Assembly (NCBI GenBank): GCA_963969595.1
Contig: OZ018417.1
Location: forward strand, 12,898,501 to 12,962,500
Source: Neckera pumila
Taxonomy: Eukaryota > Streptophyta > Bryopsida > Hypnales > Neckeraceae
Length of the DNA stretch: 64,000 nt
Direction: 5' to 3'
Part shown: in pieces, positions 33,502 to 46,772 of the stretch
How the letters are laid out: each line of letters opens with the position of its first letter
Numbering within the stretch: position 1 is the first letter of the stretch
The notes under the pieces: model-generated
What the model saw: the letters and a program-made list of their open reading frames with translations, nothing else
Databases searched by the model: none
What the model was told of the DNA's origin: nothing
Position numbers and translations under genes: made by a program

Positions 33502-34073
33502 GTAAGAATCTCACTATTCCTTTGGGAATTATTCTTTGATTTTATTCTTTTCCCTGTTCATTTAGAATCATTCCGGTATTTTATTCCTTTTACTATTGAA
33601 GAATTTGATTTTTTGTCACTAAGTTTGATTCCATAGACAATTAGTGGTTGAATGTTGTTTTGTTTTGTTTTATTAGGCCTAATAAGCCAAATAGGAAGAA
33701 ACAAAAGTCAACAAATATCTCAGAATAATCCAAGTGAACTAAAAAACCAACGAACAAAGAATAAACTAATTATTCAACTAAAGCAATTGAATTAAAAAAT
33801 TGATAAAGAACCCTTGAACCTTTGAAATTAATTTAACAACCAAAGAATAGGAATTAGAAATAGAATTAGGGCTTTGAAATTTGATTGAATTTTTAAACCA
33901 ACTTAAATTCTTTGTGGTATTTAATTTAGTTCCTTAATCTAGAGGAATTAAATTAGAAGCACTTGAAACTAACCAATTATTGTAGGACCTTGACCAAAGA
34001 AGATATAGGAACAAAGGAATTTTGAATTGACTTAATTCCAATTACCTTCTAATTAGGTGAGGAAAATTACACG

Positions 34074-35923
34074 ATGGAGAACAACGGTTACTTTGAGACC
34101 ATCATGCTCGTGATGTGCAATGACGGTACGTTAGAAGCCGTCGAGACCGAGGTATGTTAGTTTCACATTTATTTACGTTTACTTGAATTAGAATTGAATT
34201 TAGAAATTAGACATTAGTTACGATAGAATCTTAGTAATTAGGACAAGTAGGTAATTTTTTAGAGATCTTTTAACCCATTTCATGTAGGATAAATAACAAA
34301 GATCCATAAGTTACAAACAGTTACAATTTAACTATAGGAAATTAGGTTTCCATTAAAAGGAATTAACAAGGAATCTATTAGGTCAAAATTAAGTTTGAAA
34401 TTAGAATTCAATAGTCAATTTAATTAAGCATTCAATCCTAAAATTCAGAATTTAGTTAATTCTCACGACAAAATTAGGAATCAACCCCAAATTGCCAATA
34501 ACTTTTATTAAGAATCCAAAATCTATCTTTCTCCACCACTTGGTAGGAAGAAGGGTACACTCTAACATTCATTTAGATACAACTCTAGTTTGGAATAGCT
34601 TTTATTTTCTCTTCCGTGGTTTGATAAGCCACGATCTTCTAACCTTTAATAAATAGTGTGATTGACTATTTGAAATAGGAAATACTCAGGTAACAAAAAG
34701 TATCCATTGCTTGGAAGGCGTACACTTGCTTAGGAGTCACACACCCAAGAGTGAATCTCCATTCTAAAAAAGCCGCTAGAATCTGTGTGCCACTTTCTGA
34801 CTCAAAGGTGGAGTTAGAAACACTCACAATGGAGCACTATGTTGAAGACGAATAGCTACCAAACTATTCCGAGGCTTATGAAATCCTTCATGAACTGTGA
34901 AACCCACCCTGTCATTCCTCACTTCATTGAGGAAGTTCCTAATTTCAAGCGATTTGTGCAAGGATATTTGGGTGCAGGCAGGGACTTCCTAGAAGGTCAT
35001 TCAAAGTCCCAGCAGTTCAAATTTCACATAGATTCCAATGGATGGCCGTTGATGGAGTATAAGCATCTTTGTACGGACAGGAAATGGTTGCCAGAAGATG
35101 GCAAAGGGATTTGGTTGTGGTCTGAGACTGTAGATGACCGTCCCAAAGTGCCTAGCGGTAGTCCGCGACCTTTGGTTCCACAACAAATGAAATCCCTTGA
35201 TGATATCAAAAAAGGTTTGTGTGGTTTCATTGCACATTGGAGCAGTATGGCGAATAATGACCAATCGGGAGAGTTCAGGAGGAAGAATGGCCTATACTAA
35301 GTTATTGGAAAGGTGTGAGAGCTGCTCTAGATGTACCTCTACAGGCCAGCGAGACACTGAAGGATGGATTTTGGCTGGCTTCAGAGATCATTATTGAACC
35401 GGAAGACACAATGGACGAAAACGGCACAGTGGATGAAGAGTTTGCAGAGGATCCGCCTTTTGTTGGACAAAGAAAAGATTGTCCACAAGATTCGTTTCGT
35501 GTTAACCGTTATGTATTTGCCGATTATTTTGTCATGGTGTGTCCCGCTAGTAAAGATCCAAAGCCGTTTTGGCTTGCCAGGGCACTCACAAATCCAAATC
35601 CGGATCCGGGGCATGTTAACTTGATCCAAATTCAATATTGGACGCCTGCTTCAGATTGTCACATCAATTTGGATACGTATGCTGGATGGGACAAAAATGC
35701 AAGGATAGTGTGGCGCAAGGATACATCAATTCACCTGTGCTAGGCAAAAACAAGGTGTATCATGACGGCTTTCAAGCCACATGGAAAAAAGGAAGTTGAC
35801 GGTCAACCTAATGTTACAAAGGTTAAAATTCCCAAGGCACAGATCAACATCATCAAATTATTGGTGGCAGCCCTTTTGTCTCATTCCAACAATGATGCAT
35901 CTTCTGAAGATGCAGAGGAGTAA
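34074..35923 (+). pseudogene. decayed spliced gene, unrecognised family
   Basis: Exon 34074-34151 encodes MENNGYFETIMLVMCNDGTL... and ends GAG|gtatg. The next exon starts at 34808 in phase 0 (VELETLTMEHYVEDE). Lesions are TAG at 34853, a frameshift near 34890, a frameshift near 35276, and TAG at 35741; the last coding stretch is 35744-35923, ending in TAA. Landmarks are PNYSEAYEILHEL, THPVIPHFIEEVPNFKRF, LCTDRKWLPEDGKGIWLW, EEFAEDPPFVGQ, VFADYFVMVCPASKDPKPFWLARAL, IQIQYWTPASD and VTKVKIPKAQINIIK. I recall similar sequences among repeated, transposon-associated proteins of non-seed plants but cannot name the family. Polyadenylation-like AATAAT/AATAAA motifs follow near 36070. Confidence 0.6.
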
Positions 35924-36629
35924 TTTGTAGTTTTGTTTGATAACTTTTGTTTTTGAGATTCAAGTAGAATGCGCTTCTGCATTTAGATGTTTTGAAATGC
36001 TTGCAGGTTTATTTTATGTTGTTTCTATGATGGTATTGTTGTCTTGTAGTAATCTTGATTTCTATTAATAATAATAAAATCTTTGTCATTGCGCTTTCTG
36101 ACATTTTCTTCAATTTCTCTGTATAAGCTCTTGTATTGTTGTACCTCAATGTTTTTAAGAAATAAAAAAAAAATTCCAAATGTTCCTTATAGATTTTTGC
36201 TCCTTATTTTAGCACTGGCAAAGTGTATAATATTGTATCTTGGCTTTGTCGAGTCTCAATTTATTGAAGACTCTCAAATTAATGAACACTTGTTTTATTC
36301 TAAATATACAATGTATTAAAATGAGACTACAACTTGTCTCAATTTAATGAATAAGGCCTTATTGTACAGTAGCAGTGAATATGTATATAGTGTAGACTGT
36401 CAAAAAATTAATGTGGGACAACCTAATTTCACTATTTTGTGATAAAGAGACTCACTAATACCACTCCTAAAAAAATAAAAAATAAAGTCAAATCATACAG
36501 CTATCAATCAACTGCTTTTTCAACAATAGAGAGACTTGTGGCCCTCAATAGAGACGTATGTTCTTTCACTACGTTGACGCATTCATGGAGGGATTGATCA
36601 CATAGGTTGAAATCGTCTATCAAGTGATA
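35924..36629. other. 3' flank and intergenic
   Basis: Likely 3' untranslated region of the preceding decayed gene up to about 36080 (aataataataaaatc), then AT-rich sequence with no gene. Confidence 0.4.
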
Positions 36630-38005
36630 AGGTAAAACAACCCATTATGGTCAGATGACCTATAGTGGTCACCTAAAGAATGCCCCCATTATGGATTTTT
36701 TAGTTTGTGAGAGTTTGACTTTACAATGTATGTCTTATATGATGGTAATGGGGTGATTAGTGACTTCATTAACCCCTAAAGGCCCAAGTGTCCGTTCAAC
36801 GGACAAGTGGGATTTCGGGCATGTACCTACAAACTGAAATTTTGTCCTGATCTTTTGAAACTTTTTTAGAATATAGAAAAACTGATAAGCTTTGTGGGAG
36901 TATAATTTTTTTTTCAATCGGTGCCCGGGAAAAAAAGTTATGCCCAAATAAGCTCAAAACAGGGGAAAGCGGGCAACAAAACAAAATTTGCAAAAAATAA
37001 TTTTTTTTTTTTTTAAATTTTTTTTCCGTAGATTATATTTTTGTCTATCTGGAAAGCTTTGATTCATTTCATTTAGATTTGTTATGAGAAAGTTATGGAC
37101 ATTCTTGTTTTTCGGGCAGTTAAAGCATTTTTTTGAAAAAAATAACTTGTAGGACTCATTTTTTAATTCAATTTTTCAAATTTTTCAAAATTTTTTTTTG
37201 GCATGGTTTAGTTTACTTGCTAGAACAATCTCACCATTGGGATTAGTGCATTTTAATTCCAATTGAAATATATGAATATTTTAGATTTTCCTTCTATCTC
37301 GTACCTAATTCTACTTAACAATTTTTTTAATAATGAAAATTAAGTTTTTTTGAAGTTTTTTTTTTTGGTAGATCGTCAACTCAATTCTCCACTATAAACA
37401 TTTAAAGCTCAAAACTCTGTAGTGCAAAAATTTTAAGCTAAAAATGTTCAAAGTCAAAAAATCCAATCCCACAATGTGCTGAAAACCTTGTCTTTTTCAC
37501 TTTAAACGTAGATATCTTGCAATCTATGCGGTCAAAAATTCTGAAATTTTTTCCACACGTTCTTATACTAGTTAGGTGTAAGATCCTATGGTTAGATGTG
37601 CAAAAAAAACATTTTTAATTTTTTCTTCACTCTTTGCTAAAAAATGGCAGTTTTGGGTGTTTTTTGGCAGAAAAAAGGCCTTGGGCCTTTCGGGGTTAAA
37701 AACTTCCAATTTTTTAGTGAGAATTCATTGTAAGAATTGACTTTATAGGCCTTCCATGTATAGAAAATACTATGACTGTTTTAGGTGAGCAAAGTGAGCA
37801 TGATGGATTCAGATTTTTGTTAGTTCTAAGGTAGTCTACAAACTCTTTTGGGCCATGATGCATTAAAACACTTCAAAATTTCATAACAAATTCATACTTT
37901 GTCAAAACAAAACATATTAATTTCAATTGTGGGGAAAGCTTGAAAATTTTCAACAACTACGTGAGGTCAAACTTCTAATTTTGACCACAATGGGTTGTTT
38001 TACCT
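36630..38005. mobile_element. TA-flanked MITE, AGGTAAA family, copy 2, with nested element
   Basis: Outer ends AGGTAAAACAACCCATTATG and the complement of the right end (AGGTAAAACAACCCATTGTG), flanked by TA at 36628-36629 and 38006-38007. Removing the nested TTAA element and one TTAA leaves about 449 bp, close to copies 1 (442) and 3 (443). It is inverted relative to copy 1. Confidence 0.8.
36773..37695. mobile_element. TTAA-flanked TIR element, 923 bp, nested
   Basis: TTAA flanks at 36769-36772 and 37696-37699. The ends are CCCCTAAAGGCCCAA and the complement CCCCGAAAGGCCCAA. The subterminal palindrome gtccgttcaacggac resembles the one in the 578-bp relative. It inserted into the AGGTAAA-family MITE, so it is younger than that insertion. 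Confidence 0.75.
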
Positions 38006-38007
38006 TA

Positions 38008-39789
38008 AACCGACACACACACAAAAAACACACAAAAAAACGCTGCTTCAGATCACTAAGTTACGCATACAGAGTACAGAATACATTGGCAGATTGAAGT
38101 CGTCTGGACTGTGGACTCTGGAGTGCAGTAGTCCCACCTTCCCAGGCTGTGACATTATAGAGGTCAGAGCCCAGTAGCTAACTACCCGTCTAATGATGTG
38201 ATTCCGTTGTGTGGTGGGCAGGTGGAGAAGCATTCTGCCACCTTCTAAAATCTGAGTTCTGCATTGAAGTCGCTCTGGATTCTGTACTCTAGACTCTAAT
38301 TACGTAGTCTGTACTAGTTCTGCCGGGCACAGCAGCTAGCTGCTGCAGTCCGATCCCCAAAGCTCAGCTACGTAACGTACAGCTAATTACCTTCGTTGTT
38401 GGCACATGACGTTGTTTGTTGGCCGGAGGGTCCGCTCATGTGACTCATGTCCCGTTGGGCCGCCTTCAATTGTACTGTAAGGAAGTGGAAGAAGAAGAAG
38501 GAAAAGCTGTCCGCATGCGCAGTGCAGCTAGTGCAGTGCAGTGCAGGAACTGAAAGCTAGCTATGCTAGCTCAGGATCGGAGCTCATTCAACGCTCAACC
38601 ACCTCCATCGCCACCGTCGAATGCACGAGGGCGACTACCCCCACTTGCAATGATCCCATCAATCATCAACGTACGTACTAGCTAGCTCCCCTTCGATCAC
38701 AGGCTTCAGTGAGTTCAGAGTTCAGAGGACCCGCAGGCAAACCGTTCGGGTCTCGCTTGCACTGGAGGCTCCAGTCGATCGGTCCAGTGCAGCGTTCACG
38801 TACAGAAAGGGTTAAAATTCGCTCCCTTGCTATTTTCAGTAGCTAAATGTACATTGGAGAGAAAAACAGTTTTTAGCCAAGACTGCAACAACCAATAGAA
38901 TTGATAGCTCCAGTTTGTTTACTTCCTCCACATTGGAATTAGCATTTGTTTAGTCAGTTTTGGGTTTTATAGTTGACTCCCAATCATCCTTTACAACTTG
39001 CAACATCCTTTCTTTTCTAATTATTTTTTAATGCCACTCACTCTCAAAGTACGTAGCCAAAGTTGATGCCTGCTTGTCTTGGAGGTAGCATATTGCACTA
39101 AATTGCATAAAATCTAGCTGCTCTGGGATCACTGGCTCCAGTACTCCAGTGGGCTCTCTGTGAGTCTCTGCCATATCCTGGCTGTGAAAACAGTATCCAA
39201 TTGGTTTTAATTTCAGGGCTCGATCATCACTTGGAATGCCAGTGGCAGCTAGCCTGAGGAGTCAGAAGCTTAGATCGTTTCAGAGGGCGGAGACTAAGTT
39301 ACAGGCACTTCGTGTCCATGTGCCGGCCAAGTACAGAGCATTTGCCCACTTTTTCGAAGTGCATGGAAGGCGGAGTTCCGTGCACTGAGAATCGGCCAAA
39401 CCTTGCTTAACCCTGTAACGCTGCCGCGATGGGTGACAGAGAATACTTCCATGTAAGACAGAAATGCAGTTGTTCATCCTTGGAAATTCATGCAAAAAAA
39501 GTGTAGGCCTTGCACGGTAGTTTGACCTTGAATGAATACTTTTGGTTATCTTAAAGTAGATGATTCCCACTGTATCAAAAAGGATGATTTATGTGGAGAC
39601 CAGCCCATCTTTACAAGGTTAAGGATTTAAGGTAACCCTGGAATGCTGGGTTGGTTACTTTTTACATTTTGGGAAGGCGGACTTCTATGCACTTAGAATC
39701 GGACAAACCTTGCTTAACCGTGGAACGTCAAATTGGTCACTATGCTAGGTTGGCCACTATGGAAACCATCATCTTTGGTACCATGTGAG
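38008..39789. other. intergenic of normal base composition, one repeat pair
   Basis: More GC than its neighbours (38.3-38.8 kb) and apparently low copy, but I find no exon with motif or phase support. A 54-bp direct repeat (aaggcgga...cttgcttaacc...aacg) occurs at 39367-39420 and 39674-39727. The minus frame at 39280-39570 runs across one copy and carries no motif. Confidence 0.4.
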
Positions 39790-40508
39790 GGTGATTGCAA
39801 GAAACACCTGTCGATTTCGTTGCATTTGGCTGATTTTTTTGGGAGTACTTTAAAACTAGATAACTAATTTTTTTAAAATTCAAAAAATATGACTAATGTA
39901 TACACCTTTAAAACAAAGGTTCCTAGGGAAGGAATTTCATAGGAAAATTCTCTAAGTAGGAGAACTTGAAAAGCGCTAAGTCACAAGAAAATATATACCT
40001 TCATGTTTTAATTAGGAAAAAATAGTAAAAATAAGTAAATACACAAAATCAAAACTGGCTATTTGCTACAGCTCTATAGAGATGGTCATTCACCAAAAAG
40101 ACCACCAAAATAATATTTTATGTATTCTAAAATGTAAGAAGAAAGAAACTCTCTTTGTGGACTTTCACACAATACAAAATTAACTATTTTTAAAAATTCC
40201 TTCCCTGCATAGCTATAAGTCTACTAGAAGACCATTTTATCAAAATTTCAGCTCCAAATTCAATTTTTTGGATACAAAATAGTACTAAAATCCCCCAATT
40301 TGACAACTGTGCCATGAAATCAGGGTTGTTTTATAGAATAAAACATTTTTGAAATTTGCAAAAACATTGGGCAAGATGTATAATGGTCATGAGCACCTTC
40401 CCTATAAATCTTAAGTCATTTGGATCTAAAATGCAAAAGTTATGCCCAAAAAACAAATCAAAATGTACCATGTGACACAAAATAGGACAAGTGTTTCTTG
40501 CAATCACC
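39790..40508. mobile_element. GGTGATTGC-family TIR element, copy B, 719 bp
   Basis: Inverted ends GGTGATTGCAAGAAACACCT and the complement of the right end (GGTGATTGCAAGAAACACTT), at least 23 bp with one mismatch. The flanks tgtgag and tgtgaa hint at a 5-bp duplication with a ragged end, which I could not resolve. No coding capacity. Relatives are at 9055-9744 and 44690-45257. Confidence 0.7.
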
Positions 40509-41759
<1,251 letters not shown>

Positions 41760-42025
41760 CTCAATTTAATTCTCCACTATAAATATTTAAAGCTCAAAAT
41801 TCTGTAGTGAAAAAATTTAAAGTTAAAAATGTTCAAAGTCAAAAAATCTAGTCCCACAATGTGCTGAAAAACTTGTTCTTTTCACTTTAAACGCAGATAT
41901 CTTGCAATCTGTGCGGCCAAAAATTCTGAAATTTTTTCCAGACATTCTCATACTAGTTAGGTGTAAGATCCTATGGTTAGATGTGCAAAAAAACAAATTT
42001 CAAAGAGGTCTTTGGCCTTTAGGGT
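41760..42025. mobile_element. TTAA-flanked TIR element, right-end fragment
   Basis: Closely matches the right 320 bp of the 923-bp element (shared aatgttcaaagtcaaaaaat, agatatcttgcaatct and aggtgtaagatcctatggtt) and ends with aggcctttaggg-like sequence before TTAA at 42026-42029. The left end was not found. Confidence 0.6.
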
Positions 42026-42360
42026 TTAAAGTGAAAGCATCATGAAACTTGACAAAGTCAATTTCCATTATAGACAGCTTGAAAGTTCATTTTCAATTCC
42101 GATAAAACATAAAAGTTTGCCCTAAAATTGTCAAAATTACTATTTGAACATGGCTCCTATTATTAATCCTAGAAGGATGCCAAGGACTAGAAGTGTTTGA
42201 TGAATGACTTTTGGAGAATTGTGAAAAATTCATTGTTTATTTATACATTGCCCAAAAATGGCATTGTCTCTTTACATAGTAAGTAAAGAGAATATAGGAT
42301 CTCCAATTGACATTTTGACTTCTAATAAGATTCAATTAAAACTTAGACAAACTTAGACTT

Positions 42361-44330
42361 TTATTTATTTATTTTTTGAACAAATGGGAAAAAACCACTG
42401 CATTAAAAAAATAAAAATAAATAAAAAATAGCCATGCCGTGACGCTGGACAAATGAAGAAATAATGAGCAAAAAGGACCAAAGAATACAAAGAAACTGGA
42501 GAACCCTAGGAAAAACTACATCCGGGAGGGTTACACCCTTGCCACTGATAATGCCACCCTTCCTCAATGCTAACAACTTGGAACAGAGCCAAATATTATC
42601 AAATTTGAGCCACACAGGGGCCACTAGGTGAGGTTGGAGCCTAGCCGTTGTTTGGGCCTTAAGTAACGCCCCTCTACCTGAGTCAAGAAGCAAGTCCCAT
42701 AGCGCTTGTTGCAAAAGACCACGCGGCCACAATGTGTGTGAGAACACCTATTGGTTCTGTACAATCCAGATTAGCCAAAGTGATGATCTTCTCAATAGGG
42801 ACCAAATGATTCAAAAGTCATGGGATTGTTGAGGTAAAATCAAGCCAAAAATACAGAGTATATGGTCAAAACGAACATGAAGACCCATCACAAATTGTTC
42901 ACCTAATAAGTATTGTAAAATTGATTGAGCATAGTCCCAAATTTGTGTGCTCTGGGACATTGGTAGAATCTATGACTGGATATTTCATTAGCCCCAGTTG
43001 GGCAACGGTTGCAAGATATATCCAAGTCTGGGTTAATTTTGGCCCTCCACAAGGTAAAACCGCTATTGCTTTGTACCATACAGACCACATAAAGGCTACT
43101 TCCTTTTGAAGACACGCCTTGAGCCATACGTCTCTCCAATCAAGTTCAAAAATTGGAATTAAGATATTGGGCCACTTTGATGGAATCGTTTGTTTAGGTT
43201 GACAATGTTGGGCAAGGAGTAATCTACCACATGACGTAGTATAAGATAACAACTATTTAATATTGCTCTAGGTTCAACGTCCGGGGTCATAATCCAAGGT
43301 ACAAATATTGCCTACATAAAATAACTCCGGGCAATGATTGCGACTTTTGGATTTCCAAAATCCTCACTCTACAGATGAACCATGTATAGGCCTCTAGGAT
43401 CCCTAAAGTGGGCAAAATGACTAGTTGTCTATAACTTGGCCTGATTGTTGCTCTATTAGCTCTGCTTGAGATTAAAATTTGTTGGGAGTCTGGCGTGAGA
43501 ATGTCTATAGGGGTTTCTTGGTACTGCCACACAATAAAGGGAAGGGCTTCATCTGGTTGATCAAAGATGCCAAGCCACTCCCATATCTAGGTTTGGAAAG
43601 TGGTGTGTGAGCATAGATCTCCACTCTAGTGGAATGGACTCGAGAAAGGCACTTGGTTCTACTACTACAAACCACGTGCAAACAAGTGGTTTCTAATCAA
43701 CTATAATTTCAACCTAAAATTTTGAGCATTGTTTGGTAATGACTATAGGTTTCTATTGCCAAAATTTCCAACTCAAATGAAATATAGAATGATTTCTAGA
43801 AGAGGTTGAAAATGAACCTAAAATGGCATCTTTTTCAACTCAAATATTTATAGAGAACACATTTAGATGACCATTGCATCAATATTCAACTCAAAATGAG
43901 CTTTCAATAGAGAGTTATTTTTAGGAATTTTTTATTCATTTTTTAGACAATTTTTTAGGATATAATATAGGGATGTGAAAGTTATTTTTCAGTTCTGCAG
44001 TGTATCTATTTACTTCAAAAATTTGTAACTAATTATCATTAGCAAATAAAAATAACGATAATTCGAAATATAAACTTTCAAATTAGAAAAATATATTCAT
44101 ATATATTTTTTTTTCATTTATTTAAATTTTAGGATATAATATAGGGGGTACAAAGTTTTGGTCGCACGTAGTTTGGATTAGATACACTAAATGCATCCCC
44201 TGTGGGAATGGAGGAGAGAATATTGAACCATTGAATTTGTTCGGAATCCAAAAGATGAAATCGAGATGCTAGTTCATTCCATGTTTTAAAATCTTTGGTA
44301 CTATGTATTTGAGGCTAAGTCTGACTAGCT
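42361..44330 (-). pseudogene. LINE (non-LTR retrotransposon) 3' end, decayed
   Basis: Minus-strand frames with many lesions. Near 44200-44310 a frame reads FKTWNELASRFHLL and QWFNILSSIP. At 42900-43250 there is a zf-RVT-like pattern after a frameshift: the WRDVW block, then W.AKI, C..C (SCNRCPTGANE) and H...QCP.AH. This is typical of the C-terminus of plant LINE polymerases. The element ends in an A/T-rich tail (aaaaaataaataaataaa on the minus strand). About 470 bp near 43670-44140 breaks the frames and may be a further insertion; it carries the motif aggatataatataggg twice. Confidence 0.6.
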
Positions 44331-44689
44331 CCCTTGCTCTATCTATGTCAAAGTAGAAGTTAGATCCGAAATATTTTGTGGACCACCATAAACTAGTACA
44401 GTTATTATATTGTATTCAATGATATCTTAGCACAAAAATAATGATGTTAAATACATCTTCATCAAATGTACATAATTATGATGTGTTCCAAAGAACCAAC
44501 CTCCACTAATTTGTAGAAATTAATGCTAAATTAGGACTAAATTTTTATTTTTTTACCGCCAAAATTTCATCCAATTTGAGTTATATATCATCCAATTTAC
44601 TACCTTTCATCTAGTTTTAATTCCAAAAAAGTTTCATTGATTGGCACTCAACTACTCAAGCTATGTAAATTCAATTTTTTGCCACTAAA
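44331..44689. other. AT-rich intergenic
   Basis: Nothing recognised. Confidence 0.35.
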
Positions 44690-45257
44690 CAGAATTTGCA
44701 AGATAACTATACTTCAATTTACTCAAATGCTAAGAGCCTTCCAAAATCCCCCACAAAGTTAGCAAAACAAAATTCAAACTTTCTAGTTATAGAAACACCC
44801 TCTCAATTTGGAGCTGAAATTTAGAAGAGATGGTCTATTGGTCTTGTAGTACATTTTTAGCTACTACTCAAAGGATTTCAAAAAATTGTTAACTATATGT
44901 TGTATAAAAGTTTACAAAGTGATCCTCTTTCTACTTGCAATTCGAAACATGCAAAAAATGGTTTTGGATTTTTTTGGGTGAATTACCATCTCCATAGAGT
45001 TGCTACCAATGGACAAATTATATTTTATTTAATTCCTATTTTTTCATAATTAAAACATCAAAGTATGTGTTTTCTTGAGATTTGGCACTATTCTAGTTCT
45101 CCTATTTAGAGAATTTTTCTATGATTTTCCTTCAATAGTTACCTTCATTTTATAAGAGTATACATTGGCCATTTTTTTTCCATTTTAAAGGACTAAAAAA
45201 AAGCATGAGAATTATAAAGCGCAACAAAATTGATAGGGATTTTGTGCAATCATTCTA
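44690..45257 (-). mobile_element. GGTGATTGC-family TIR element, fragment C
   Basis: Aligns with copy A from aatttggagctgaaattt through gagatttggcac to the right end (ttttgtgcaatcatt). The left end is decayed or missing. Confidence 0.5.
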
Positions 45258-45767
45258 TTGTTAATCCCTACAGGGTGAAGCCTATGATTGTGTAGTCAAA
45301 CTTGAAAGTCCCTCACTCTGTATCTTCTATTTCTTCACTATTTATGAGTGAATTATTTGGTTTTATTCTTCACAAATGAAATCACATGTCAAATATTTGT
45401 CACAAAAACTTCAAATTACCATAAATTTTAGAAGAAAAAATGAAAAAAATTTGTATCAAATACAAATCATGTTCAAAAAACCTAAAATTTTCAAAATAGA
45501 GGAACATTATTGTTTTAGAACATTGTGTTATGAAAGAAATTTTTTGTGTCACTCCATATTTATAAACATAGTCATAGCCTATTCAACTTCAAATTTCTCT
45601 AAAATGGATAAATTTTTCAAATTTTTCAAATTTTTCAAATAGAGTAGAAACTACAATTAAAAAGCTTCAATCATTTTGTAATTTTTTCTTGAAAGCAAAC
45701 AAAATTGTATGTCAAAATCAAGTTTTAAGGGAGAAAAAGCTCAAAGTACTTAAATATATTGGATTGT
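45258..45767. other. AT-rich intergenic
   Basis: Contains a short triplication of ttcaaattt (45616-45640). No gene. Confidence 0.4.
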
Positions 45768-46428
45768 GTCACTTAAAAGACTTTAGAATCCTAGATCCAA
45801 TTTATAACTTTTCATATATAACATTGGGAATAATAAAAGACATGTATATTCCATATATTGTATATATTTGCCTTATAACTGCCATATTTTTGTATTTGTA
45901 TTTTTATCTACATATATCATATACATTTTAACTTGTATATCATAATATACCTCACAGTGGATCCAAATTATTATTTATATTTTTAGGATTTATTTCAATG
46001 GAAGGGGCCTAGTATTTTTGGGAGGGATATAGATGTTACTTTTGAGTGGATAGTGTACCATTCTTTTCCCGTAAACCACCCCATATAAAATTAAAAAAGT
46101 CACTTAAAAGACGCTAGAATCCTAGATCCAGTTTATAATTTTTCATATATCATCTGAAATAATAAAAGACATGTATATTCCATATATTGTATATGTTCGT
46201 CTTATAACTGCCATATTTTTGTATTTGTATTTTTATCTACATATATCGTATACCATCCATACTTGTATCCCATAATATACCTCACAATGGATCCAAATTA
46301 TTATTTATATTTTTAGGATTTATTTCAATGAAACGGGCCTAGTATTTTTGAGAGGGATGTGAGTTGCTACTTTTGAGTGGATGGTGTACCATTTTTTTTG
46401 GTAAACCACCCCATATAAAATTAAAAAA
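45768..46428 (+). repeat. 331-bp tandem duplication upstream of the histidine-phosphatase gene
   Basis: The two units start at 45768 and 46099, both with gtcacttaaaaga and both ending ccaccccatataaaattaaa. They share tgtatttgtatttttatcta and atttttaggatttatttcaa, with moderate divergence. The second unit ends about 345 bp before the start codon of the gene at 46773. Confidence 0.85.
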
Positions 46429-46772
46429 CAAACTAAAATGCCTTCACGTTCCAAGTTCAAATTCCACCAACTGACTTCCCCGCCCTCTCAACAACAAACA
46501 GCGTCTGCACATCCGAGCTACATTACCGACACCGCGTCACCGACTCCGCGTCACCGACACCGCGTTTCCCAACATTCTCCCCACAATCCGCCCAACCAGT
46601 CCAAATTCGCTGCCTCCCCAATTCAAAATCACGCCCTTCTTCACTCGTTTAAATACTCACACTCCCAATATCAGTCGAAGCAAAATTTCATTCCACGGGA
46701 CCCAGAATTGAATCCGGCATTGCATGTATTGCAGATTTGAAATTGAACCTCTCATCGATTGAATTGTAAGCG
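46429..46772 (+). promoter_or_regulatory. promoter and 5' untranslated region of the histidine-phosphatase gene
   Basis: A C-rich, A-rich stretch with a short ACCGAC/CCGCGTC repeat (46525-46565). An open frame at 46438-46740 ends 32 bp before the gene's ATG; it could be an upstream ORF in the leader but has no recognisable domain. No clear TATA box. Confidence 0.4.

Noticed and set aside
46438..46740. 100-codon plus-strand frame just upstream of the histidine-phosphatase ATG
   Set aside because: Composition is that of a leader (Ser, His, Pro, Gln), with no motif, and it stops before the gene. Noted only as a possible upstream ORF.
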